Origin: Arthrobacter subterraneus
Lineage (GTDB): Bacteria; Actinomycetota; Actinomycetes; Actinomycetales; Micrococcaceae
NCBI RefSeq assembly: GCF_900099735.1
Contig: NZ_FNDT01000010.1
Location: 62,001-126,000 of the forward strand
Length of the DNA: 64,000 nt
Direction: 5' to 3'
This document shows positions 25,729 to 32,841 of this stretch, one piece after another. Each line of letters opens with the position of its first letter. Within the stretch, counting starts at the first letter, position 1. The position numbers and the translations under genes are program-made. The notes below the pieces were generated by a model. It did no database searches. It was not told the origin of the DNA and was given only the letters and a program-made list of their open reading frames with translations.

Positions 25729-26901
25729 ATGAGCGAGCGCAGCGGCACGGAGGACCTCCGCCGTCGTAATCTCTCGGCGGTCCTCACCGAGGCGCACCGG
25801 CACGGACCGCTGACGCGCGCGGCGCTTGTTCAGCGGTGCAGTCTGACGCGCTCGACCATCGGAGCGCTCGTCGGCGAGCTGTCAGCTCTCGGCCTGGTCT
25901 ATGAGACGGACGCCGCCGCAGCGCGCGTGGGCAGGCCAAGCCCTCTGGTCCATGCGAGTGAGCGCGTCGTGGCGCTCGCCGTCAACCCGGACGTGGATGC
26001 CGTGACGGTCGGGGTCGTCGGGCTCGGCGGGAAAGTACACCGGCGCATCCGCTACAGCACGTCGTCGGTACCCACCCTGCGTGAAGCAGTCAACATCACC
26101 CGCGCGGTAGTCGAAGGACTCTCGGTGGAACTGGCCGGAGCCGAGCATGTGGCCGGCGTCGGTCTGGCCGTTCCGGGGCTGGTCAATGCGGGTGCAGGCG
26201 TTGTGCGTCTGGCTCCGCATCTCGGCTGGAAGGAGGCCGACGTCGTCGGGCCTTTCCAGGAAGCGCTCGGCATGCCGGCGGTGGCGGCCAATGATGCGAC
26301 GCTGGGGACCCTGGCCGAGAGCATCTTCGGTGCGGCCGCGGGATACCGCGATGCGCTCTATCTGAACGGCAGCGCGTCGGGGATCGGTGGAGGGGCCATC
26401 GTCGGCGGCGTGCCGCTGGGCGGAGCCTCCGGGTATGCCGGCGAGTTTGGGCACATGGTGATCAGGCCGGACGGCGAAGCGTGCCACTGCGGACGCCGCG
26501 GCTGTCTCGAGACAGAGGTCAATCTGGAGCGGCTGCTGAAGGTGGTCGGGCTGGAGCGGGCCGACGGCGATCAGCTCGAGGACGCGCTTGGCCCCGGGCT
26601 GCCGTTTCCCGTGCTCCGCGAGATCCGCCGCCAGACAGACCTGCTCGCGGTCGCGCTCAGCAATCTCGTGAACGTTTTCAACCCTGAGGTCATTGTGCTG
26701 GGCGGGTTCCTGGGCGTGCTGCTCGATGCGGACCGGGAGCGGCTGGGTACGGCCGTTGCCCAGGGCCCGATCAGCGGCCTCGGTGCCGAAGTGCGCCTTG
26801 AACGTGCCGCCCTCGGGTCCGAGCTACTCCTCGTCGGTGCAGCGGAGGCCGTGTTCGCCGGTCTCCTCACCGAACCCAGGAGCATCGCCTCCCACCCGTG
26901 A
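25729..26901 (+). CDS. xylR: ROK-family regulator, probable xylose repressor
   Basis: This 390-residue regulator has a winged helix at residues 10-75 (ALVQRCSLTRSTIGALVGELSALG). A ROK domain follows with a sugar-kinase fold: GVGLAVPGLVNAGAGVVRLAPH, NDATLGTLAESIFGAA, and the zinc motif CHCGRRGCLE. Divergent placement from xylA and family precedent suggest it represses xylA and xylB until xylose binds. Its TGA stop is part of palindromic element 2, so the element may have supplied the present 3' end. A GGGGAG ribosome site precedes the ATG. Confidence 0.88.
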   Translation: MSERSGTEDLRRRNLSAVLTEAHRHGPLTRAALVQRCSLTRSTIGALVGELSALGLVYETDAAAARVGRPSPLVHASERVVALAVNPDVDAVTVGVVGLGGKVHRRIRYSTSSVPTLREAVNITRAVVEGLSVELAGAEHVAGVGLAVPGLVNAGAGVVRLAPHLGWKEADVVGPFQEALGMPAVAANDATLGTLAESIFGAAAGYRDALYLNGSASGIGGGAIVGGVPLGGASGYAGEFGHMVIRPDGEACHCGRRGCLETEVNLERLLKVVGLERADGDQLEDALGPGLPFPVLREIRRQTDLLAVALSNLVNVFNPEVIVLGGFLGVLLDADRERLGTAVAQGPISGLGAEVRLERAALGSELLLVGAAEAVFAGLLTEPRSIASHP

Positions 26902-26964
26902 AGTTTTTGTCGCCGTTCTGCCGTTAAAGCGCCCGGATAACAGCAGAACGGCGACAAAAACTCC
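26898..26964. repeat. Palindromic element 2 between convergent ROK and EamA genes
   Basis: A perfect 20-bp inverted repeat (26902-26921 with 26943-26962) with a 21-base loop fills the 69 bp between convergent genes. Outer sequence and flanks match element 1: GTGAAGTTTT-GTCGCC on the left and GGCGACAAAAACTCC on the right. The inner stem GTTCTGC:GCAGAAC differs from element 1 but is fully paired. With T-tracts on either side it can serve as a bidirectional terminator. Confidence 0.82.
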
Positions 26965-26970
26965 AGTGGG

Positions 26971-27855
26971 TCAGGGCGCCGGGGGAGCTGCGGCTTCCGG
27001 TCCCGGTGGACGCCGTCGTCGTACCCCGACGGTCACTCCCACCGACGCAGCCGTGACCAGGATCAGGGCAATAATCTCGCGGGTGCCAAGCGCCTGTGCC
27101 AGCACCAGCAGCCCCGCGAGAGCCGCCATCGCCGGACCCAAAGCGGACAGCACCCCGAACACCCGCGTGGACAGCCGCTGCAGGGCGAGCATCTCGAGCG
27201 CATAGGGGAGTGCGCTGGACAGCAGCGCCACGCCCACGAATACCGGCAGTACCACCGGCGAGGCCAGCACCCCGCCGAGCGCGGCCGTGGCTCCGAACGG
27301 CATCGCGATGACGGCGCCGATCGCCATCGATACCGCCAGCCCCTCCACGCCGGGGACAAGCCGCCCCACCCGCGCGCTGGCCAGGATGTAGACCGCCCAG
27401 AACGCACCGGCACCGAGGGCAAAAAGGATGCCGGCAAGCGGCAGGTCACCGCCGTCGTCGAACCCCAAAAGAACGACGCCGGCAAACGCCAACAGTGCCC
27501 ACGCCGCGTCAGCGATGCGCCGGGTTTGGACCAGAGCAAGCAGGAGGGGGCCCGTGAATTCCAGCGTCACGGCAACGCCGATCGGAATGACACCGATGGC
27601 GAGGTAGATCAGGCTGTTCATCCCCGCGAGTGCGATGCCCAGCACCGTAGCGGCGGCCCACTGCTCGCGCTTCCAGCCGCGCACGTTCGGACGGACGGCG
27701 ATGAGCAGAATCAGCGCGCCGAACACCAGACGGAGCAGCACCGCGCCGGTGGGTCCCACCGCATCGAACTGGGTCCTCGCCAGCGCCGCCCCGAACTGTA
27801 CGGAGAGGACGGCCGCGATCATCAGCACGGGAGCGGGAATGGAAGAGGTGCGCAT
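26971..27855 (-). CDS. EamA/RhtA-type transporter (DMT superfamily)
   Basis: This 294-residue protein has ten hydrophobic segments in two five-helix halves, as in RhtA-like exporters of threonine, homoserine or other metabolites. The blocks SVQFGAALARTQFDAVGPTGAVLLRL, GVAVTLEFTGPLLLAL and SSALPYALEMLALQRL are typical of the RhtA group. The C-terminus is a short Arg/Pro/Ala-rich tail. The substrate is unknown. It is convergent with the ROK gene and followed by the Hpt-like gene's region on the opposite side. Confidence 0.88.
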   Translation of the reverse strand: MRTSSIPAPVLMIAAVLSVQFGAALARTQFDAVGPTGAVLLRLVFGALILLIAVRPNVRGWKREQWAAATVLGIALAGMNSLIYLAIGVIPIGVAVTLEFTGPLLLALVQTRRIADAAWALLAFAGVVLLGFDDGGDLPLAGILFALGAGAFWAVYILASARVGRLVPGVEGLAVSMAIGAVIAMPFGATAALGGVLASPVVLPVFVGVALLSSALPYALEMLALQRLSTRVFGVLSALGPAMAALAGLLVLAQALGTREIIALILVTAASVGVTVGVRRRRPPGPEAAAPPAP

Positions 27856-27890
27856 ACCTCCATTCTGTCCGGCTCAACCGGCCGGCCGGT

Positions 27891-28262
27891 TCACCGCTCC
27901 GTGTTGACGTACTTTCGAGTCAGCTCCCGGATGGTCGCGGCGGCGCAATCCTTCATTTCGGGCAGACCTTCAGCGACTGCACCGAGGTCTCCGCGCTTCA
28001 GGGTGGACTCGAGATCCGCTGTCAGCCGGGCCAGCCGGGTGGCGCCGATCATGGTGGCGGTGATCCGCACGCTGAGCAGCGCGTCGAGGGAAGCTGCTGC
28101 GTCTCCGCCCTCCACCGTGTGGACCAACCGGAGGTATCTGTCATCCCAGTAGGCGATGAAGTCCCGGACAAAGGAGCGGGCCGGGGCAGGGTCGTCGAAC
28201 TCGTCCTCCAGTCTCCGCAGCACGCTCCAGGTCACCAGCGGAGGGCGTTTGTTTGCTGCCAT
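27891..28262 (-). CDS. Hpt-like four-helix protein lacking the phospho-accepting His
   Basis: This 123-residue all-helical protein resembles the histidine phosphotransfer (Hpt) fold: SLDALLSVRITATMIGATRLARLTADLE aligns with the usual H-x-L-K-G-S-S-x-x-x-G-A pattern. The His position is Leu63 or nearby, and no His occurs there; the only His is residue 48. Actinobacterial relatives annotated as Hpt-domain proteins are known, but this one should not accept phosphate by the usual mechanism. It begins 24 bp after the second sortase on the same strand, so it may be the third gene of the surface-protein operon. The perfect palindrome AACCGGCCGGCCGGTT touches its stop codon. Confidence 0.65.
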   Translation of the reverse strand: MAANKRPPLVTWSVLRRLEDEFDDPAPARSFVRDFIAYWDDRYLRLVHTVEGGDAAASLDALLSVRITATMIGATRLARLTADLESTLKRGDLGAVAEGLPEMKDCAAATIRELTRKYVNTER

Positions 28263-28286
28263 GAGTGTCTCCGATCAAGGTGGGGG

Positions 28287-29015
28287 TCAGGGAACCGGGG
28301 AGGCGACAACGACGACGTTCTTCCCCCACAGGTCCTCGGTGTAACAGCTGATGAGGACCAGCCGGTTTGGAAGAATGCGCCAGATATCGCTGTCTTTCAG
28401 CGTGGATTTCAGGAAGGTGGTCACTGAATCGACCCGATAGGTCAGGACGCCCGTGGCCGTAGTCACCGTGAATGTTTCCCCGGGCGTTGCGCCGCTGCTC
28501 AGCCGGTTGAAGGGGGCATCCCGGTCCTCCCAGCTGTGTCCGATGACGTAGGTTGTGTTGGTCGATCCGTAACCCGGGGTGCCGAAGGATGAAAGCCAGT
28601 ATCCATCGAGCGTGAACGGCGGCACGAGGGACTGGGTTTCCCGGGACGCCTGGTCGATTTCCATGGGATACACCGCGACGTCGATGCCCGCCGCTGCATA
28701 CTCGATCCGTAGCGGAGGGGAGGCGAGCGGTCCCTGAATTTCGGTGGGAACCGGTGGCGGAGGAGCCGCTTCTGCCTGCTGCCGTGGAACGGAGCGGTTC
28801 ACGGGCTCAGGGGTGAGGGCGTCGTCGGGCACGGTGTCGACGATCCGGACCGCAACGGCAGGCGTGTCGGTGAGTACTTTGGCGGTCGACGACGACGGTA
28901 GGGAAAGTGCGAGGAACGCCAGCAGCAGCGTGAGGATCACCGCGGTGGTCTTCGACGCCGGTGCCGCGCGGTGGTGCGCTGAATGCCCGGGCGTCGAACC
29001 CTGGTGGGTGTTCAT
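28287..29015 (-). CDS. Sortase paired with the collagen-like NVQTA surface protein
   Basis: This 242-residue protein has one TM segment (about residues 24-42), a Pro-rich stalk (65-100) and a sortase domain. The catalytic His is H160 in VIGHSW and the Cys is C224 in LISCYTED. As in the first sortase, the following segment is LWGKNVVV and no Arg occurs between the Cys and the C-terminus. From LKDSDIW to the GKN block the two proteins are almost identical, whereas the N-terminal halves diverge. The ATG at 29015 follows GGGAAAGGGC and is preferred over an upstream frame extension. The gene follows its presumed substrate after a hairpin, the same order as the first locus. Confidence 0.9.
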   Translation of the reverse strand: MNTHQGSTPGHSAHHRAAPASKTTAVILTLLLAFLALSLPSSSTAKVLTDTPAVAVRIVDTVPDDALTPEPVNRSVPRQQAEAAPPPPVPTEIQGPLASPPLRIEYAAAGIDVAVYPMEIDQASRETQSLVPPFTLDGYWLSSFGTPGYGSTNTTYVIGHSWEDRDAPFNRLSSGATPGETFTVTTATGVLTYRVDSVTTFLKSTLKDSDIWRILPNRLVLISCYTEDLWGKNVVVVASPVP

Positions 29016-29047
29016 GCCCTTTCCCTTCGCCGTAGGTAAAAGGGGAG

Positions 29048-29087
29048 GCGGGGAGTGTGCACAGCCTCCGCGGTACACACTCCCCGC
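29048..29087 (-). promoter_or_regulatory. Intergenic hairpin between collagen-like protein and sortase
   Basis: A 15-bp stem (29048-29062 with 29073-29087), one G-U wobble in the transcript, closes a 10-base loop. It starts 17 bases after the surface-protein stop and ends before the sortase ribosome site. No U-tract follows. Position and strength match the hairpin at 17361-17397 although the sequence is different, suggesting a conserved role in setting the substrate:enzyme ratio. Confidence 0.75.
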
Positions 29088-29103
29088 GTCCGGTTGGAGA
29101 AAC

Positions 29104-29946
29104 CTAGTTCCTGATCAGGTTTCTCCGTGCTGCCCAGAGAGCAGCGAGAACCAGGAACGTCACGAACCCGCCGAGCAGCAACGGTGTTTCTTCCGCTGCA
29201 GGCTCAGCTCCGCCCGCTGTTTGTACGTTGAAGCCCTGGTTGTTGACCGCGCCGGCAGCAGGCGCTGGCTGCATTGCCGGACCTGCCGGACCTGCCGGAC
29301 CAGCCGGACCTGCCGGTCCTGGCTGCCCCGGCTGTCCCGGCTGTCCTGGTTGACCCGGTTGCCCTGGCTGTCCTGGTTGTCCAGGCTGGCCCGGTTGCCC
29401 TGGTTCCCCTGGAGGACCTGGAGGGCCTGGAGGGATTGCCGGCCCTTCAACCGGCACGGGTACGCAGCCGTTGTTGTAGGTTGCTTGTCCGGTGGCGTCC
29501 CAGTTCAGTCCTGCGGGCAGGGCGGTGTTGGGCGGGATGATGTCTGCGCTGTGGTCGCCGTGTCCTTCGAGCCCGTTGAGGCTGATGCGGATTGCCTCGT
29601 AGGGGTGGGTGGCGGAGCCGGTGGCGTGGCAGATGTCGATCTTTTTGTCGACCGGTGGGATGGCTGGCCCCTCGACCGGCTTGCAGCCGTTCTTGTAGGT
29701 CGCTTGGCCGACGGCGTCGTAGTTCAGGCCGGCGGGCAGATAGCTGTTGGGCGGAATGATGTCTCCGCCGTGGTCGCCGTGTCCCTCAAGTCCGTTCAGG
29801 TCCACCTTGTTCGTCACATACGGGTTGCCTTCTGACCCGGTGGCGTGACAGATTTCAACTTTCTCTCCAGGTGTAGCAACCGCGGTCGGCACAACACCCA
29901 GCGACAGCAACCCCAGGATGCCCAGGGCTGCGAATAGACGCCTCAT
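29104..29946 (-). CDS. Collagen-like surface protein with duplicated HGDH repeats and NVQTA sorting signal
   Basis: This is a 280-residue secreted protein. Residues 1-25 are a signal peptide (MRRLFAALG to AVAT). Two copies of a 60-70 residue repeat follow (about 31-91 and 104-164), each with ICHATGS, LNGLEGHGDH, DIIPPN and LPAGLN, ending in ATY-NGC. Each copy has two Cys and several His, suggesting metal or disulfide stabilisation. Residues 174-224 are 17 uninterrupted Gly-X-Y triplets (GPP, GEP, GQP, GPA), a collagen-like stalk. Then come GFNVQTA (238-244), a hydrophobic segment and the tail ARRNLIRN. The HGDH repeat occurs in many secreted bacterial proteins, but its function is not known to me. 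I chose the ATG at 29946 because GGAG precedes it and the signal peptide begins there. Confidence 0.88.
   Translation of the reverse strand: MRRLFAALGILGLLSLGVVPTAVATPGEKVEICHATGSEGNPYVTNKVDLNGLEGHGDHGGDIIPPNSYLPAGLNYDAVGQATYKNGCKPVEGPAIPPVDKKIDICHATGSATHPYEAIRISLNGLEGHGDHSADIIPPNTALPAGLNWDATGQATYNNGCVPVPVEGPAIPPGPPGPPGEPGQPGQPGQPGQPGQPGQPGQPGQPGQPGPAGPAGPAGPAGPAMQPAPAAGAVNNQGFNVQTAGGAEPAAEETPLLLGGFVTFLVLAALWAARRNLIRN
29275..29427 (-). repeat. Collagen-like Gly-X-Y triplet repeat tract
   Basis: This tract of 153 bp encodes 17 Gly-X-Y triplets, with a run of GQP triplets followed by GPA triplets. Nine-base repeats within it make slippage, and thus variation in stalk length between strains, likely. 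Codons vary between copies, so the tract is not a fresh perfect tandem expansion. Confidence 0.9.
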
Positions 29947-30382
29947 TTCATTACTCCATTCACCTCTGACATGGCACTGGTGACCGCGCGACACACGGTG
30001 GAGTTTGGACGGGAAGGCCGGACATTCGCCGTTGTGCGGGTCCTGAGCGGCCTTCATGAGGCTTGCCAATCCTGCGTCACTTGTCAGATGAATGCAGTAA
30101 GGGAGCCTCCCCCACCCGCGAAGTCATCAGTCGTACCTGCTCAACGTAGAAGTGGAGGGACAGGAAAACATCAGTACCGATTACCCGTTTAATTGGCCCG
30201 AGGACTACTCGAACGCAATGTGCTACTTGCTTTAGGGCACTATTTGGGCGTCGACTACTTGTTCAGCGGCTGTCAGGCCCAGACTTCCCAAATCCCGCAG
30301 CGTCCTCTAATCTGGGAACTCATAAACGAACGCTATTCGTTTTATGTTACGCGGCACGACTGCCGTGGTTAGAGAGGACACC
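29947..30382. promoter_or_regulatory. Control region between surface-protein locus and polyamine operon, with operator-like repeat
   Basis: The 436 bp between divergent genes has lower GC than its surroundings and no gene I can support. The clearest feature is a perfect 7-bp inverted repeat, AAACGAA (30324-30330) and TTCGTTT (30336-30342) with a 5-bp spacer, about 40 bp before putrescine oxidase. This is the layout of a TetR- or GntR-type operator. TATGTT directly after it could be a -10 element. The surface-protein side has only the GGAG ribosome site; its promoter could not be pinned down. Confidence 0.5.
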
Positions 30383-31774
30383 ATGAGGATCATCGAAAGC
30401 GACGTCGTCGTCGTTGGAGCCGGCCCGTCCGGACTGATGGCAGCGAGGGAGCTGCGTAAGGCCGGCCACTCCGTTACGGTCCTGGAGGCCAGGGACCGCG
30501 TGGGAGGGCGCACGCACACCGATACCATCGACGGCGCGGTGCTGGAGGTCGGTGGGCAGTGGGTGTCCCCGGACCAGACGGCGCTGATCGGCCTCCTCGA
30601 CGAGCTGGGACTGCAGACCTACTCCCGCTACCGGGACGGCGAGTCCGTATACATCGGGACCGATGGGAAGGCCGTCCGCTACACCGGCGAGATGTTCCCG
30701 GTCAGCCGCCGGACCGGCGCGGAAATGGCCCGCCTCATCGAGGAGCTGGACCGGTTGGCCGCGCAGATGGATCCGAGGGCGCCATGGGATCACCCGCAGG
30801 CCCGCGAACTGGACACGGTCTCGTTTTCCACCTGGCTGCGGCAGCAGTCCGCCGATGAGGAAGCCTGCAACAACATCGGCCTGTTCGTCGCCGGCGGCAT
30901 GCTCACCAAGCCCGCCCATTCCTTCTCCACCCTGCAGGCGGTGCTGATGGCCGCCTCCGCGGGTTCCTTCTCACACCTCGTCGACGAGGATTTCATCCTC
31001 GACAAGCGTGTGGTCGGCGGAATGCAGTCCGTTTCAGAACGGATGGCAGCGGAGTTGGGGGACGACGTCGTACTGAACAGTCCCGTGCGCACCCTCCGCT
31101 GGAGCGCGGCGGAGGACGGAACCACAAGCGTGGCCGCCATCTCGGAGGAGGTCACGGTGAACGCCCGCTACGCGGTCATGGCCGTCCCGCCGAACCTCTA
31201 TTCCCGGGTCTCCTTCGAGCCGCCCCTGCCGCGCCGGCAGCACCAGATGCACCAGCACCAGTCGCTCGGTCTGGTCATCAAGGTCCACGCCGTGTACTCC
31301 ACGCCGTTCTGGCGCGAAGACGGACTCTCCGGCACTGGATTCAGCGCCGGCTCCATCGTCCAGGAGGTCTACGACAACACCAACCACCAGGACTCCCGCG
31401 GCACCCTCGTCGGGTTCATCTCCGATGAAAAGGCCGACGCGATGTTCGAACTCGACCCTGAGGAACGCCGCCGGCGGATCCTCGAATCGATCGCCGGATT
31501 CCTGGGGCCGCAGGCGCTGACACCCGAGGTGTACTACGAGTCCGACTGGGCCTCCGAGGAATGGACCCGCGGCGCCTACGCCGCCAGCTACGACCTCGGC
31601 GGGCTCACCCGCTACGGCCGGCACCAGCTGACCCCTGTCGGCCCGATCCACTGGTCCAGCTCCGACCTCGCGGCCGAGGGCTACCAACACGTGGACGGCG
31701 CCATCCGCATGGGTCAGTACACCGCCTGGAACATTGCCGCGGCGCTTGCCAAGCAACGCGCCCTCATCGGCTAG
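30383..31774 (+). CDS. puo: Flavin monoamine oxidase, probable putrescine oxidase
   Basis: This enzyme oxidises putrescine (or a related amine) to 4-aminobutanal with release of ammonia and H2O2. The protein has 463 residues from the ATG at 30383. The FAD-binding start is DVVVVGAGPSGLMAARELRKAG with LEARDRVGGRTHTDT. The substrate-side blocks VGGQWVSPDQTALIGLLDELGL and YESDWASEEWTRGAYAASY are typical of Rhodococcus and Micrococcus putrescine oxidase. The C-terminal FAD block is GAIRMGQYTAWNIAAAL. The GAGAGGA ribosome site is well placed. It is first in a three-gene operon with agmatine deiminase and an amidase, which supports putrescine as substrate. Confidence 0.88.
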   Translation: MRIIESDVVVVGAGPSGLMAARELRKAGHSVTVLEARDRVGGRTHTDTIDGAVLEVGGQWVSPDQTALIGLLDELGLQTYSRYRDGESVYIGTDGKAVRYTGEMFPVSRRTGAEMARLIEELDRLAAQMDPRAPWDHPQARELDTVSFSTWLRQQSADEEACNNIGLFVAGGMLTKPAHSFSTLQAVLMAASAGSFSHLVDEDFILDKRVVGGMQSVSERMAAELGDDVVLNSPVRTLRWSAAEDGTTSVAAISEEVTVNARYAVMAVPPNLYSRVSFEPPLPRRQHQMHQHQSLGLVIKVHAVYSTPFWREDGLSGTGFSAGSIVQEVYDNTNHQDSRGTLVGFISDEKADAMFELDPEERRRRILESIAGFLGPQALTPEVYYESDWASEEWTRGAYAASYDLGGLTRYGRHQLTPVGPIHWSSSDLAAEGYQHVDGAIRMGQYTAWNIAAALAKQRALIG

Positions 31775-31782
31775 GGGCCCCC

Positions 31783-32841
31783 GTGACTGGAATGACAAGC
31801 ACCACCGTCATGCCCGCCGAATGGGCCCGGCATGAGCGCACCTGGCTGGCGTTCCCGCCCGCCAATGACACGTTCGGCGCACCCGGGAGCGAGAGCCTGC
31901 GCCGGGCACGTGAGGCATGGTCCCGCGTCGCGAGAACAATTGCCCGCTACGAGCCCGTGACCGTCCTCGCCAACCCAGACGACGCCGACACCGCCCGGAC
32001 ACTGCTCGGCGCCGACATAACGGTCACCGAAACAGTGCTCGACGACGCCTGGCTCCGCGATTCAGGGCCCACCTTCGTGCACCGGAGCAGCGGCGCCGTG
32101 AGTGCCGTGAACTGGGTCTTCAACGGCTGGGGTGCGCAGCACTGGGCTGCGTGGGAGAACGACCAGCACGTGGGTCGGGCCGTCGCGGCCTCCGCCGGGA
32201 CACCGGTCGAGGACAGCCGCCTGGTCAACGAGGGCGGCGGCTTCCACATCGACGGCCGCGGCACCGTGCTCCTGACCGAGACCGTCCAGCTGGACCCGAG
32301 GCGCAACCCGGGAGCCACCCGGGAATCGGTCGAAGCCGAGATTCACGCCCGGCTGGGCACCCGGCACGCCATCTGGCTGTCTCGCGGCCTCGGCCGCGAC
32401 TACGAGGAGTTCGGCACCCGTGGACACGTGGACATTGTCGCCGCGTTCACGCCGTCGGGCGCAGTCCTCCTCCACAGGCAGGACAACCCAAACCACCCCG
32501 ACTACGAGGTGACGCGGCTCCTGAAGAAAGAGCTTGAACAGGAAACCGGCGCCGACGGCCGCCCCCTCGTAATCATCGACGTCCCGGCCCCGACAGTGAC
32601 CACCGACGACGACGGCTTCGTGGACTACTCCTACATCAACCACTACGTGTGCAACGGTGCAGTGATCCTGTGCGCCTTCGATGACGCCAACGACGCCGTT
32701 GCCGCCGACATCCTCGGCCGCGCCTACCCGGGACGCACCATCGAATTGGTCGACGCCCGCGACATTTTCTCCTTCGGCGGCGGCATCCACTGCATCACCC
32801 AACAGCAGCCCGCGCCGCTCGAAAACAAGGGGGAGCGGTAA
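31783..32841 (+). CDS. aguA: Agmatine deiminase
   Basis: This enzyme converts agmatine to N-carbamoylputrescine and ammonia. The protein has about 352 residues of the guanidine-modifying fold. Conserved blocks include MPAEWARHERTWLAFP, DDAWLRDSGPTFV, LVNEGGGFHIDGRGTVLLTE, RGHVDIVAAFTPSG (catalytic His/Asp) and SFGGGIHCITQQQP (catalytic Cys). The GTG at 31783 has AGGGG upstream; the ATG at 31792 is the alternative. It follows putrescine oxidase by eight bases, and its TAA overlaps the ATG of the amidase, so translation is probably coupled. Confidence 0.93.
   Translation: MTGMTSTTVMPAEWARHERTWLAFPPANDTFGAPGSESLRRAREAWSRVARTIARYEPVTVLANPDDADTARTLLGADITVTETVLDDAWLRDSGPTFVHRSSGAVSAVNWVFNGWGAQHWAAWENDQHVGRAVAASAGTPVEDSRLVNEGGGFHIDGRGTVLLTETVQLDPRRNPGATRESVEAEIHARLGTRHAIWLSRGLGRDYEEFGTRGHVDIVAAFTPSGAVLLHRQDNPNHPDYEVTRLLKKELEQETGADGRPLVIIDVPAPTVTTDDDGFVDYSYINHYVCNGAVILCAFDDANDAVAADILGRAYPGRTIELVDARDIFSFGGGIHCITQQQPAPLENKGER

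Noticed and set aside
24300-26964. Palindromic elements as part of a CRISPR array
   Set aside because: Only two copies, 2.6 kb apart, with genes between them and no cas genes or spacers.
27876-27891. Perfect 16-bp palindrome AACCGGCCGGCCGGTT as a terminator or operator
   Set aside because: There is no loop and no T-tract, and it overlaps a stop codon; GC-rich self-complementarity of this sort is common by chance.
28744-29835. 363-codon plus-strand frame rich in Trp/Leu/Ser/Cys
   Set aside because: It is the reverse complement of the sortase N-terminus and the collagen triplets; the apparent repeats are a by-product of Gly-X-Y codons.
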